Source: Erinaceus europaeus (taxonomy: Eukaryota > Chordata > Mammalia > Eulipotyphla > Erinaceidae). Taken from it: a stretch of DNA of 64,000 nucleotides. The position numbers and the translations under genes are program-made. Location: positions 65,877,092-65,941,091 of the forward strand of contig NC_080180.1 of NCBI RefSeq assembly GCF_950295315.1, written 5' to 3'. Shown here one piece after another: positions 23,145-34,252 of this stretch (position 1 is its first letter; each line of letters opens with the position of its first letter). The notes beneath the pieces were generated by a model. The model was not told the origin of the DNA, made no database searches, and saw only the letters and a list, made by a program, of their open reading frames with translations.

Positions 23145-23984
23145 TTTTTAAAATCATTCTCTAGTTCCCCGGTAATTAAAAATTCATTTTTGGGATTTTG
23201 AAATGAAAATGTGTTCTTAATCATTTACATAATACATGATAATGGAAGTAAAAACTGTTTAATTTCAGTCTTCTTTGAGTATTTTAATTATTTTAAGCTA
23301 TAAGTCAATTACAGGGAGCCCTTAGCCTTCAGACAAATGGTTCACCTTGCCAAATATACAGCAAAGATCTGGAAAGAAACAACCATAGACATTTAATAGT
23401 GATTAAACAGTGCAGTTGTGGGATATATACAAGAGATCTGGTTTATACATACTCCATAAAAAAGATCAAAGAGAAAGCAAGAACAGTGAGTTGTTTTACT
23501 TAACAATGTACATTAGCATCGATGGTAGTTGCAGACCTATTGGAAGTAGAATTTGGTGCTTTAGTAAAAGAGTTGAGATTATTCCACGGCTGGAGAGAGG
23601 TGCGACTCTTCTGGAAGAAAGAGTATCAGACATTGGAGGACACGCCCTCCACGTTAAATTTCATGTCGGTCAGTAAGATTTACCTGCGTGTCCATCACAT
23701 TTTTAAAAGGTGTCTTACATACAAGTGGAATTCTCGGCAACCTGTAGGAACACACCTGAGAGCCCTGGGATGCAGAAAGGACCATCTGCCGCCCAAAAGC
23801 ATAGCCGGGAATCTCGTGGAGTCGGGGGGGTGTGTGGAAGTGTGCCTTTGAAAGCAGGTAGCAAGTCTGTTTTGTCTCACTTTTTTCTATCTGAGTGAAA
23901 GTCTCCCCCAACAAAATGTGCAAAAGGTAGACCCTAGCTACTCTAAAAAAAGCAGAAATTTAAGGAATTTAAGAAAGCAGAAAT
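23145..23984. other. Unique non-coding stretch
   Basis: Contains overlapping short frames (23410-23923) on both strands with moderate CpG content. None has a recognisable domain or a convincing exon boundary. Confidence 0.4.
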
Positions 23985-24098
23985 TTTTAGGAGAGCACTG
24001 CTCAACTCTGGCTTATGTTATGTGGGGGATTGAACCTAGGACTTTGGAGCCTCAGGCATTAAGTCTCTATATAGAATAATTATGCCATCTATCCCCTC
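23985..24098 (-). repeat. SINE family D
   Basis: AGAGCACTGCTCAACTCTGG, GGGATTGAACCTAGGACTTT, GGAGCCTCAGGCATTAAG and TTATGCCATCTATCCCCTCC give the minus-strand D order. Confidence 0.8.
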
Positions 24099-24304
24099 CC
24101 AACTTTTGGTCTTAAGATAAATGAAAAGGCAAGTGTTAAATACATAAGTAATCACAGTACATACAATAGACAGAAGAACAGTGATCAAAGTTATGAAATA
24201 AATTGTTAAATGTACAACAGACTCTTGAAGATTTGCCAAAATGTAAGAGTGACAATCTACAGAAAATTAAGCAGAAAGTGACGAATAGAATGATAAAATC
24301 AAAA

Positions 24305-24500
24305 TCAAAACAGGGCTAGAAGTATAGCTCAGATGGGAAGGTGTCTGGTTCACCATGAGCCTGAGCACAACCCACACTGCTCTGGGAGAGTTGTGTGTGT
24401 GTCGGTGTCTTTCCCATTGTCCCTTTGTCTTTTTTGTGTCTGTCTCTCTATCTGGAAAGGTTGGCCCCAGTACCCCAGTAACCACAAAGAAAAAAACAGG
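24305..24500 (+). repeat. Diverged tRNA-type SINE (E-like)
   Basis: AGGGCTAGAAGTATAGCTCA and CACCATGAGCCTGAGCACA are followed by a TG/CT-rich body and a GGCCCCAGTACCCCAGTAAC end. Family assignment is weak. Confidence 0.4.
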
Positions 24501-24535
24501 AAGCCACAAAACAACTGTAAAAATATAGAAGTAGG

Positions 24536-25204
24536 TCTATTTTAGGCATATTCCAAGGGGCCCATGACCCAACTAGCTTTTGCCTGAGCCTGACATCCAA
24601 TATGCAGGTGGCCTAAGCTACTGTCCGGGGGGTGGGGGGGATGGTGTCACAGTTGTAAAAAGAACCAGAAAGCTGGATCGGGAAGAGAGTAGCTCCCAAA
24701 TATGGGGGAACCATCTAAATATTGTTAAGCGTAAGCCCCATCTATCTGACCTGGGGTCTATAGTCAACACAGGAGCCTATGTCGCCTGCATCCCTGCAGT
24801 TAAAATGGACCTATTAGCTTTTTACAAAATGGAGACCCCAAATCTCCATCCAGAATATTCTTGCCTTTAGGTTCATGATTACCCAACAATTTGTTCTGCT
24901 TTACATCTTAACTCTTTTTCAGCCACCAGGTTCCAGATGCTACCATGATGCCAGACTGACTTCCCAAGGCAGACAACCTCACTAATGTGTCCTGGAGCCC
25001 CGCTTCCCCAGAGCCCTGCCCCACCAGGGAAAGAGAGAGGCAGACTGGGAGTGTGGACCCACCTGTCAACACCCATGTTCAGCGGGGAAGCAATGACAGA
25101 AGCATACGGAGATCTGGTGGTGGGAGTTGTGTTGAACTGTACCCTCTTTTCTTATGGTCTTGTCAGTGTTTCCATTTTCTATATAAAAACTTAAAAAAAT
25201 AATA
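24536..25204 (+). mobile_element. LT18 copy with inverted 5' part (twin priming)
   Basis: Bases 24803-25204 run forward and match 14801-15303 of the long copy. Bases 24536-24800 match about 14548-14808 in reverse complement: CATATTCCAAGGGGCCCATG here is the complement of text at 14779-14798. AAGTAGG flanks both sides (24529-24535 and 25205-25211). The element carries no gene. Confidence 0.85.
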
Positions 25205-25255
25205 AAGTAGGCTCATTCAAATTCAAGGAAATAGACATTAAAACTATGAGACTTC

Positions 25256-25556
25256 GGGAGCCGGGCGGTAGCGCAGCGGGTTAAGCACAGGAGGCGCTAA
25301 GCGCAAGGACCGGCATGAGGATCCCGGTTCGAGCCCCCGGCTCCCCACCTGCAGGGGAGTCGCTTCCCAGGTGGTGAAGCAGGTCTGCAGGTGTCTGTCT
25401 TTCTCTCCTCCTCTCTGTCTTCCCCTCCTCTCTCCATTTCTCTCTGTCCTATCCAACAACGACGACATCAACCACAACAACAATAAAAAGATAAAAAGAC
25501 AACAAGGGCAACACAAGGGAAGATAAATAAATAAAAATTACCAAAAAAAAAAAAAA
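25256..25556 (+). repeat. SINE family A, near-consensus, 16-bp TSD
   Basis: AAAACTATGAGACTTC occurs at 25240-25255 and 25557-25572. The copy has an intact head (GGGCGGTAGCGCAGCGGGTT, A-box region), the B-box GGTTCGAGCCCC, a full CT-rich body, the CAACAACAATAAAA tail and a pure poly-A end. Low divergence suggests a recent insertion. Confidence 0.95.
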
Positions 25557-25574
25557 AAAAACTATGAGACTTCT

Positions 25575-26000
25575 GTTTTTTTGAACTACAGTGTAAGACT
25601 GCAAAATCATAGATACTCGAAGTAATTGTAAGAATGTAAGTTCTCAGAGCTCTTTGGAAGGAGTACCTACTGCCTTCTTAAATTATATGGATGGATTGTT
25701 CTAACCTCTCTTTACTTTTTTTTTTCTCCCACTCTAATCCCATTCACCCCACAACATCCCTTTCTGTCTTTGTCTGGTATACTGATTTCAGAATTGGTAA
25801 CTTTATGGGAAATGACACTATCAACAACAGGTGGCTTTATGTACTTTTTAGCCTCACCAAAAACCATTAACTTTAGTTATTTCTTAATTCGTATATTTTT
25901 CTTTGCCATCTAACATAAGACTACTTCATGTAGATTTAATGCAGTCAGATCCTTTATCAACTTTTTATTCTGTCCACTCATTTTTTATTCCAAAATTCCA
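25575..26000. other. Unique non-coding stretch
   Basis: No gene or repeat recognised. Confidence 0.4.
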
Positions 26001-26004
26001 TTCT

Positions 26005-26207
26005 TTATTTTATTTAATTAATTTATTTATTGGTATAGACAGAGAGAAGTTTGCTGGGATAAAGAGAGAAAGAGAGAGAGACATGTCTGAAGTTCTACTT
26101 GGCCACTCGTGAAGCTTTCCCACTCTAGGTGAGGCCTGGGGGCTTGAACCTAAGTTCTTCTGCACTGTAATGTGTTCACTTAACCAGGCGTGCCACCACC
26201 TATCACC
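26005..26207 (-). repeat. SINE family B
   Basis: TTTAATTAATTTATTTATTG tail complement, GAGAAAGAGAGAGAGACATG, GGGGGCTTGAACCTAAGTTC and CCAGGCGTGCCACCACC head complement. Confidence 0.75.
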
Positions 26208-26226
26208 TCCAAAAAAGTCTTAAAGG

Positions 26227-26521
26227 CGGGTGGGTGGGCGGTAGCACAGCGTGTTAAGTGCACATGGCACGAAGCACAAGGACCAGCACAAGGATCCTGG
26301 TTCGAGCCCCCGGCACCCCACCTGCTAGGGGGAGTCACTTCACAGGCGGTGAAGCAGGTCTGCAGGTGTCTATCTTTCTCTCCCCTTCTCTGTCTTCCCC
26401 TCCTCTCTCCATTTCTCTCTGTCCTGTCCAACAAAGACATCAATAACAACAACAATAATAACTACAACAACAATAAAAACAAGGGCAACAAAAAGGAAAT
26501 AAACAAATATTTAAAATAAAT
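26227..26521 (+). repeat. SINE family A with 13-bp TSD
   Basis: AAAGTCTTAAAGG (26214-26226) and AAAGTCCTAAAGG (26522-26534) flank a complete copy with the B-box GGTTCGAGCCCC and an ACAACAATAAAAACAAGGGC tail. Confidence 0.93.
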
Positions 26522-26789
26522 AAAGTCCTAAAGGAAGCGTGCCTTTACCTGTCACTAGAGTTCACTCTGCGCAGCAACCTCAGGAGTTAGGCCAACTCTC
26601 AGGATACGTGCAGTAACTGTGGAGCCGCTAGAACTGCTGAGAAAACATCTCCTGAGCCTCTTCTTCCGCCTTACCGAACTCCTGGCAAGCATCACAGATG
26701 GATAGATTACATGAATATGTTTGCTTCTTCAAACTGTCATAGTTTTCACGTTCACATGGCGTAGCTTTCTCAAATACTCCTTTCATGAC

Positions 26790-27510
26790 TCAGCCAACGT
26801 GCAGTCAGGATTCTTATATTTCTCTGTATGGCCTGGCGACTCATCTCTCTTTACTGCTGAGTCACAATCCCTTGAATAGAGGTCTCACCATTCAGCCATT
26901 CGCCTACTGAAGGACATCGTGGCTTCATCCTTCTTCTGCCAATTATGAACAAAACTGTTAAATGTGTTCATGTGCAAATGTTTGTGTTTGCAAATCAGCC
27001 CCGGTCTACCCAGGAGCATAATTGCTGGATTCCTATGGTGACCATATTTATTTATGAAATAAACTGCCAAAGAGTCTTCTAAAGTGACTTTCACAATTTG
27101 CATGGCTGCTAGCAAGCAATGAATACAGAATCGATGTACTACACATCCTCACCAGTAATTGAGAGCTTCAGGTTGTTTTTTTGGTTTTTTTTTTCCATTT
27201 TCTTTTTTCCTTTGGCATTCTGCTAGGCAGCAGTGCTTTCTCATTGTCCCTTGAATTTGCATTTCCCTAGTGGCAAATCATAAACATCTTTTCATATGTT
27301 TATTTACCATCTGTTTAGGTTACTGGTGAGATTTTTTGTGTGTGTGTGGCTGTTCAGATTCATTGCCAAATTATTTTTTAATTGGGCTCCTTTTATGTTT
27401 GCACATATTTTTGGTTATGAGGTTTTTTTTTTAATCAGATATAATTTAAAAAAAATATCTCCTACAAGTTTGAGACACTTATTTCACTTTCTCAAGAACA
27501 GTACCTATGC
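26790..27510 (-). repeat. Old LINE-1 3' end
   Basis: Minus-strand ORF2-end hallmarks in order are CATTCAGCCATTCGCCTACT (26889), AGGAGCATAATTGCTGGATT (27011), AACTGCCAAAGAGTCTTCTA (27061), GAATTTGCATTTCCCTAGTG (27253) and ATGTTTATTTACCATCTG (27296). The copy is strongly diverged and broken. Confidence 0.7.
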
Positions 27511-27519
27511 CAAAGCAAA

Positions 27520-28965
27520 ATGTTAATAGTAATAATTCTAGTTTCTATTCTGTAAGCAGCCATTCTTGTGCTTTTATTTCTAAAAGCACATCACTGAAAT
27601 CAGTGTTATCTAGGTGTTATGCATTCCATCAGTAGTTTAATATTTTTCAATTTTACCTAGGCAAGCAAAAATGATCAACGTTCCTTTTTCTCACAACTAT
27701 ACTTCATAAAAGGATCTTGGAAGCCAAAAGAGTTCTCCCTTTTAAGTTTTTATTAGTAATACTCATGTTGTATATGTGTTGTCTCTGTTATTCACAATAG
27801 TTAAAACCTCCTTTTATTGAGTAGTGTATAATCCCAGATCACCATCTTCAAATAGCATCATCTTTGTCACCACAATAGATATTTTTATATTGAGACTTGA
27901 GGGCAGTGCATGCCATTGGCATTTTATAAGAAAAAGGATTTTCCATCATGAAACTCCAGTGCTCAGACCTATTACAAGGTAGAGGCCACAAGTATCCGAG
28001 GTTATTATTTAGTTTTACGGTAATATTGCATTGAGGTAGGTAATTTTTAAGCAACCGGTTGTATTTCTACTGAAAACTGCAACTTCTGCAATTATCTTTA
28101 TAAAATGGACTCACCTGATAGTCTTACAGCAACTTTGACACAAGACTACTTCTACTGAAATTGCCATGATGGTTATATTGCCCTCCACACTCAGGCAATT
28201 TCTACATGTCATTCCTTCAATTCTCAACTCACTGTATAAGATACTGAATTTTAATACTTGCAAATACGATCTACAAATGATATATATAAAGTGAAGAATC
28301 TTATTGTGATGGTGAGTTAATAACTTTATTAGTTTAGCTTAGCAACTAAGTTGTTTGTTAGTTCTCTTTCTCTGAGACATTTTGCTTATTTATAAAATCA
28401 ATTAGCAATCACTGAATTTTTCCTATGAGTAAAAAAAAAACCTATGAGATCCACAGTAATAAAAACTTGAGGGGATGGATACTTAATCTCTAGTTAGTAA
28501 AGCAGAAAACTTTATATAGGGAGTGTTAAACAAACAAAAAGTCCTTGAAAAGTCTAAAAATTTTAAAATAAAAGCTGAATAAGGAAAGTGTTTTAGCATT
28601 TTGAAAACAAGGTCTTTCACTGACCCAATATTTCACTGATAAAATATCTGAGTAGCCATCTGCCTACTTTCTCTTTAGTGTAAGGCTGCGGAGACTCTGG
28701 AATGGTTGTACAGAAAGACATCCAGGCCTGAGGTTCTGAGGCCCAGTTCAAAGCCACAAGCCAGAGCTTTGGATAAAGAAAACAAACAATCTAACTAACA
28801 GAATTATCTCCACAAAGGGCTCTAAATTTTAAATATCAAATGTGATTATTAAATGATTATAAAATGTGAACTATTAAAATCTGATTCTGCTTTCCCATCG
28901 TTTCAAAATAGACACTAATCCTAAATTTGCATGCCATTGAAACAGGGTAAAGAATGAAATTAGCA
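27520..28965. other. Unique AT-rich non-coding stretch
   Basis: About 1.4 kb with no recognisable repeat or gene. Confidence 0.4.
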
Positions 28966-28975
28966 GGAGTCGGGC

Positions 28976-29240
28976 AGTGGCACAGCGGGTTAAGGGCAGG
29001 CGGCACAAAGTACAAGGACCTGCGTAAGGATCCAGGTTCGAGCCCCCGGCTCCCCACCTGCAGGGGAGTCGCGTCACAGGCTCAGGTGAAGCAGGTCTGA
29101 AGGTGTCTTTCTCTCCCCCTTTCTGTCTTCCCCTCCTCTCTCCATTTCTCTCTGTCCTATCCAACAATGACGACATCAGTAACTACAACAATAAAAATGA
29201 AGGTAACAAAAGGAAATAAATATTTAAAAAATATTTAAAA
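28976..29240 (+). repeat. SINE family A
   Basis: GGAGTCGGGCAGTGGCACAG head, GGTTCGAGCCCCCGGCTCCC, a body with a small insertion (CACAGGCTCAGGTGAAGC), and an ACAACAATAAAAATGAAGG tail. Confidence 0.9.
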
Positions 29241-29289
29241 GAAAGTGAAACCGGCCTAGTGAATGCTTATCATCTGCTCACAAGTTTTA

Positions 29290-29489
29290 NNNNNNNNNNN
29301 NNNNNNNNNNNNNNNNNNNNNNNNNNNNNNNNNNNNNNNNNNNNNNNNNNNNNNNNNNNNNNNNNNNNNNNNNNNNNNNNNNNNNNNNNNNNNNNNNNNN
29401 NNNNNNNNNNNNNNNNNNNNNNNNNNNNNNNNNNNNNNNNNNNNNNNNNNNNNNNNNNNNNNNNNNNNNNNNNNNNNNNNNNNNNNNNN
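29290..29489. other. Assembly gap of 200 N
   Basis: Exactly 200 undetermined bases, so probably a placeholder. The right edge is a (GAAA)n/(GGAA)n tract, a likely cause of the gap. Translations across the gap are meaningless. Confidence 0.99.
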
Positions 29490-29640
29490 AGAGAGAGAAA
29501 GAAAGAAAGGAAGAAAGAAAGAAAGAAAGGAAGGAGAAGGAAGCAGACCACATCATCAAGCCTCCTTCAATGCGTGGGGGGCTCAGCTCGAACTGGGGAT
29601 GTACACATGGCACAAAACACAAATTTTCTACTTAAAAAAG
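29490..29640 (-). repeat. SINE family E remnant with GAAA/GGAA microsatellite
   Basis: GAAAGAAAGAAAGGAAGGAG leads into CAAGCCTCCTTCAATGCGTG, CTCGAACTGGGGATGTACAC and ATGGCACAAAACACAAAT. This fits the minus-strand E order. The 3' part is lost in the gap. Confidence 0.55.
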
Positions 29641-29722
29641 CTTAGTTCTTTTATTAGTATAGATATCTTCTATCTCTATACTTTACAAGGTTGGGCCTGT
29701 TTATTTCTTTATAAATAATTAA

Positions 29723-30055
29723 GTCCCCACCAATGTGTCCTAGAACCCCCCACCCCCGCTTCCCCAGAGCCCTGCCCCACTAGGGAAAGAGAGAGGCCGG
29801 CTGGGAGTGTGGATCCACCTGCCAACGTCCATGTTCAGCGGGGAAGCAATGACAGAAGCCAGACCTTCCACCTTCTGCATCCCAGAGTGACCCTGGGTCC
29901 ATGCTCCCAGAGGGATAGAGAATAGGAAAGCTGTCAGGGGAGGGGAGGGGATATGGAGTTCTGGTGGTGGGAATTGTGTGTAGTTGTACCCCTCTTATCC
30001 TATGGCTTTTGTCAGTGTTTCTGGCGTACATATTTGCATGTATATACTTTTTTTT
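29723..30055 (+). mobile_element. LT18 copy, 3' third
   Basis: CACCAATGTGTCCTAGAACC, GGGAGTGTGGATCCACCTGC, GGGATAGAGAATAGGAAAGC and TTCTGGTGGTGGGAATTGTG follow the long copy from about 14990 to its end. The end is TTATCCTATGGCTTTTGTCA plus a T-rich run. It is 5'-truncated. Confidence 0.85.
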
Positions 30056-30074
30056 TTCATTGTTTGGGCTTCAA

Positions 30075-30165
30075 CACCCTGAGATGCACTTTCCCAGTAA
30101 AATGAGAGAGAAAGAGGGAGAGGTACCACAGCTAGGAAGCTTCCTCCAGTGAGTGTTCTCTCTTG
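30075..30165 (-). repeat. SINE family E fragment
   Basis: AATGAGAGAGAAAGAGGGAG, GTACCACAGCTAGGAAGC and TTCCTCCAGTGAGTG in minus order, with the head degraded. Confidence 0.45.
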
Positions 30166-30169
30166 CTAG

Positions 30170-30860
30170 CCCCATGTCTGCATTAGTGAGGACTGAATAT
30201 TTTATTTTACCTCTTAAGACTTGATGACCTAGATTTACAGTACATTGAGCCCCTCAATAAATGACACACTGGCACCTATGAGGATTCCATCCTTTTAGAT
30301 GGGAAAACATTGTATTACTAGTTGACAGCTTTAAAAAAATAGCTCGCCTGGAATAATGTCAGTTTGTTACTTTAGACATGGCCACTCCCCCAGAGCACAG
30401 CCTCTGTAAAGACCAAGATGAGCCACGGGCACTCAGCCTGACACAGAACTATCCGTCCTGTGAAACCAGATTCAAGTGAGCAAAAAATTATTGCTACCTC
30501 CACATCTAAATTAAAATGAAATAAAAAGACAACACTTGAATATTAAATAGTTCACCATGATATCCCAGTTAATGGTGTTAATGGATTAAAAATTCTGACA
30601 AAATTTTAGATAAAATACAGGTTTCAGTAGAAGCAATAAATATAAAATCCATTAGAAATATATAAACATCTGCTAGAAGTGTTAGATCGATTAACAAACT
30701 GATCATATTTTATGCACTACTTAGATTTTAAAATGGACTTTATTTTCTATCTAATGTTTAATTATTCTATACTTGAAAGTTATCAACATAACTGTTGAAG
30801 TGATAGGACATAATATTAATTACTAAAAGCAAATGTTTCCACAGTTTTTAATTTATATAT
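30170..30860. other. Unique AT-rich non-coding stretch
   Basis: No gene or repeat recognised. Confidence 0.4.
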
Positions 30861-30864
30861 TTAT

Positions 30865-31038
30865 TTTTAACAGTTTATTTCTTTTTAATGAGAGATACAC
30901 AGGGAGAGATAGCGAAAGAGAGGCCAGAACCCTGCTCCACCTGGCTTATGGTGGTGCTGGGGACTGAACCTGGAACCTCAGAGCCTCTGGCAGGAGAGTC
31001 TTTTGCAGAACCATGATGCTCTCTTCCCAGGCACAGCA
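30865..31038 (-). repeat. SINE family D (long form)
   Basis: The TTTATTTCTTTTTAATGAGA tail side is followed by GAAAGAGAGGCCAGAACCCT, GGCTTATGGTGGTGCTGGGG, CTGAACCTGGAACCTCAGAG and AGAGTCTTTTGCAGAACC. This copy keeps a GA-rich body absent from the shorter D copies. Confidence 0.8.
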
Positions 31039-31039
31039 T

Positions 31040-31478
31040 AATATTATCATGAACTCATTTTTGTAAAAGTATCCTCTTAGAAATATATCCTTTAAAGTAA
31101 CTTTGTTCTTTATAAATGTATAGTTTTTATTAAATAATACATCTAATTTCCTATCTCATGTTATAGGCAAGATAAAAGTAAAAAGAAAGATCTAGTGAAA
31201 ATATTTAAAAAGTAATTATTTAAGAAAACAAAATTAGATCTATCTTATTAGGAGAATAAATTTTATCAGTAAGTAAAAGGTTATCTTTTATAATTATCTA
31301 CATAAATATATACCATCTTTTACAGATAAGAAAATATATCTTTAGGTTGATTTCTCAATATTTCTACAGGAAAACCCAAAATTCAAGCTTCTAAATTATT
31401 ATATGATAATTTAAATATTAATTGTAGCTTACTTTCAGGCTACTATATAAAATAAGCATTTATAATTGTCCGCTAATC
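31040..31478. other. Unique AT-rich non-coding stretch
   Basis: Very AT-rich, with no gene or repeat recognised. Confidence 0.4.
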
Positions 31479-31492
31479 ATTTAGAACATCAG

Positions 31493-31709
31493 GGCCAGGA
31501 GGTAGCACACCTGGTTAAATGTTCCATAACAATGTCCAAGGACCCAGGTTCAAGTCACTGGTGCCCACCTGTATGGGGGAGGGAACTTCACAAGTGCTAA
31601 AGCAGGGCTGCAGGTGTTTCTCTATTTCTCTGTCTCTCTACCTCTCTATCTCCTCCTCTCCTCGATTTCTGTCCAATCAATAATAAATAAATAAAAAATA
31701 TTTTTAAAA
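31493..31709 (+). repeat. SINE family B with 14-bp TSD
   Basis: ATTTAGAACATCAG occurs at 31479-31492 and 31710-31723. The head is GGCCAGGAGGTAGCACACCT, then GGTTCAAGTCACTGG, a CT-rich body and an AATAAATAAATAAAAAATA tail. Confidence 0.93.
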
Positions 31710-31724
31710 ATTTAGAACATCAGT

Positions 31725-32340
31725 AATCCTTGATATCAACCAGTCAGAGATAAATCTAATTAAAACCACTTTGGCCTTGAAGCTTTTTATGTACAAATCT
31801 AAAGAGTTGGGTACAAATTCTAACGGTCCTTTCCAGGGTCATTTGTCAGTGACTGCAACTATAACTATGGGTAGGAATTATTTTGGCCACCCTACTTAAA
31901 GACAAACTTCTACCCCGTGTTTGGTAATAACTTCTACTTACTCCAGATTATAAAAGTCAAACTGTACCAGTTCTTGTCATCATCATCATCATGATTATTA
32001 TCATTTTTACTCTGAGGATTGTGAACTACCTAACCATTGTTTCCTTCTGGATAGTAAGAAAAGCCATTGAAATGGCACATGTGCTGAAAGATTTTCTGAA
32101 CTACAAATGCTTGAAGGATGTGACAGCCAGCCACTTGTTTAAGAGCCGGTGCAGCTTGCCAGATTCTAGGAGCTCTGAACATCTGAGGTGGGCAGCAGCT
32201 CCCATGAACTATGAGCAAGACAGACTGCAAATACAGACAGGAGTTCCCGGGCTTTGGTCCCTGGCAGTATTACTTAGCTGGGAGATTCCTCTCATCTGTT
32301 CAGATACCAGGGTTTTACTTTGCTGTTTCCGTTTTCTTTC
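31725..32340. other. Unique non-coding stretch
   Basis: No repeat recognised. The 255-codon frame beginning at 31991 starts here, but it continues through a SINE and an LTR and has no recognised motif. Confidence 0.5.
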
Positions 32341-32344
32341 TTTT

Positions 32345-33117
32345 TTTAAAAAAATATTTATTTATTTACTTATTCCCTTTTGTTTCCCTTGTTATTTTAT
32401 GGTTGCAGTTACTATTGTTTGTTGGGAAATTGTGCAGATGCGGCCGAGCTTGGCAGGGCCCACAAACCACCCTATTTCCATGCTAGTATGGCCTGCTTTA
32501 TTCTCTACAAACCAGTCTTCTGCTTTTGTCTTACAGGTGACTGTGACTAATGGTCTCCTTCCTAAGTCCCTGCAGGGTATTGCTAATTCCTGCCAACAGA
32601 ATCCCTGGCAACGGTTGCTAGGAGAACCCCTTCCATTCCCAGCCCCTCCCACTTATGGTATCATAAAAGCCACTTTCTTTTCTGGTTTCTCTCTCTTCAC
32701 GACCATACCTAGAGGTGGTCAGGCGTGCAGACCGGGAGGGGGACTTGGGCCATTGTAGCTGGCTCCAGGCGGCTTAACCCGCTGCACTCACTCCCGACTC
32801 TGGGGCTCCCGCATGAATAAAGATTTGTAATGCTACCACCACGAGCTTGGTTCCTGGATCCTCTCTCCTGCGGGCAACACTAGCCTGGCAATTGTTGTTG
32901 TTATTGACATCATCATTGTTGGATAGGACAGAGAGAGATGGAGAGGAGGGGAAGACAGAGAGGGGGAGAGAAAGACAGACACCTGCAGACCTGCTTCACT
33001 GCCTGTGAAGCGACTCCCCTGCAGGTGGGGAGCTGGGGGCTTGAACCGGGATCCTTCCGCAGGTCCTTGTGCTTTGAGCCGCCTGCCTTTAACCCGCTGT
33101 GCTACCGCCCGACTCCC
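32345..33117 (-). repeat. SINE family A split by a solo LTR
   Basis: The A tail complement (ATTTATTTATTTACTTATTC, 32357) runs to 32419. After the LTR the copy resumes at 32891 with TTGTTGTTGTTATTGACATC and continues through the B-box complement to the head CCGCTGTGCTACCGCCCGAC at about 33094-33113. The SINE is therefore older than the LTR. Confidence 0.9.
32420..32890 (+). mobile_element. Solo LTR inside a SINE, perfect 6-bp TSD
   Basis: It runs from TGTTGGGAAATTGTG to CTAGCCTGGCA and is flanked by ATTGTT at 32414-32419 and 32891-32896. A CATAAAAG TATA-like box is at about 32661 and AATAAA is at 32816-32821, so transcription would run on the plus strand. The 6-bp TSD suits a class II (ERV2-type) retrovirus. 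Internal genes are absent, as expected after LTR-LTR recombination. Just before the poly-A signal, 32769-32800 resembles the SINE-A head in reverse. Confidence 0.9.
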
Positions 33118-33119
33118 CT

Positions 33120-33720
33120 GTTTACATTTTCTTGCTGCTGTTGTGAACTGCTATTTCATGAGAGGCACAGCCCATGATTGCTTAAGATGGATGGATCCAA
33201 GGGCACTTTTGGAGCTGTATGTAGGTTCTCTGGCATACAGGAGAGCATTGTTTGCCTTGCCTTTGGCCGTTTTTGGTAGAAGCACAGAGGTCCAACTCTG
33301 AAATCAGCGCTATGTATTAGCACTTACTTTCTCAAACCTGCAGGCCAACAAGCCTGCACATGGAAAACACATTTTTCCAGGATACTCTTTGGTGTTTGAA
33401 GCACACGGCAAAATGCTGTTTAAGCACCAGAAACCTCCTCCATGCTTTTTGTTTGTTTGTTTCTAAAGAAAGCAATAGATAGCATTTCAATTTAAAATGC
33501 TTGATAGAAGCCTAACTGTATCCTCCTTCTTACAGAAGAAAAAAAAAAGCAAATATGTTCTCCTTTCAAAAGAAAAGCTGACAAAAAGCCATTTATTGCA
33601 CCAGAATGTGATGATTATTCTTGGGCCCATTCCTCCCAGAGAGAGAAATATGTGTATTTGATGATCCTAAACACAAGCCCTGACCCACTGCTCCCCAGAT
33701 GACCATTGTGAGGAACGCTT
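33120..33720. other. Unique non-coding stretch
   Basis: No gene or repeat recognised. Confidence 0.4.
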
Positions 33721-33727
33721 GCAACTT

Positions 33728-33943
33728 TTTCATCTTTATTTATTTTGGATAGAGGAAGAAATTGAGAGGGGAGGGGAAAATGGAGAGAGAGAGACAGAGA
33801 GACAGAGAGACAGAGGGACACCTGCAGCCCTGCTTCACCACTCAGGAAGCCTCCCCTGCAGGTGAGGGCTGGGGAGTTAATCCCGGGTCCTTGTGCCCTG
33901 TAACCTGTGAGCTCCACCAGGTGCACCACTGCCTGCCCCCAAC
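33728..33943 (-). repeat. SINE family B
   Basis: CTTTATTTATTTTGGATAGA, a (GACAGAGA)n body, GAAGCCTCCCCTGCAGGTGA and CCACCAGGTGCACCACTGCC. CAACTTTTTCAT and CAACCTTTCCAT look like a worn TSD. Confidence 0.85.
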
Positions 33944-34252
33944 CTTTCCATGTTTAAAGAGTAACCATAAATGGCCAGACTAAAGTGAGGGCTTCTTCAG
34001 CTCCCTTAGAGATAAAAATTGTCCAAGGGCCTGCATGCTACTTCAGAATTCCTTTTATAAGAAGAAAATGCCAGCCAGTGAAGGTGACACAGCAGCCAAG
34101 CCATAAGGCACTGACTGACATTTCTTGGAAGTTTTCTTCTGAAAGGTGTTTGAGGACCCAGTGTCCTGTGGTAGAGGAGGAGGAATGCAGGCTGGTGGAG
34201 GGTGCAGAGTGCTGACACCTGGTAGACACGGGGAGATAAAAATCAGCACACA

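Noticed and set aside
25256..25330. Possible functional tRNA gene at SINE-A heads
   Set aside because: The A- and B-box-like sequences belong to a dispersed SINE with a CT-rich body and poly-A tail, and a tRNA cloverleaf is not maintained.
31991..32758. 255-codon plus-strand frame
   Set aside because: It crosses unique DNA, a reversed SINE tail and most of a solo LTR. No domain is visible, and the LTR junction with its TSD lies inside the frame.
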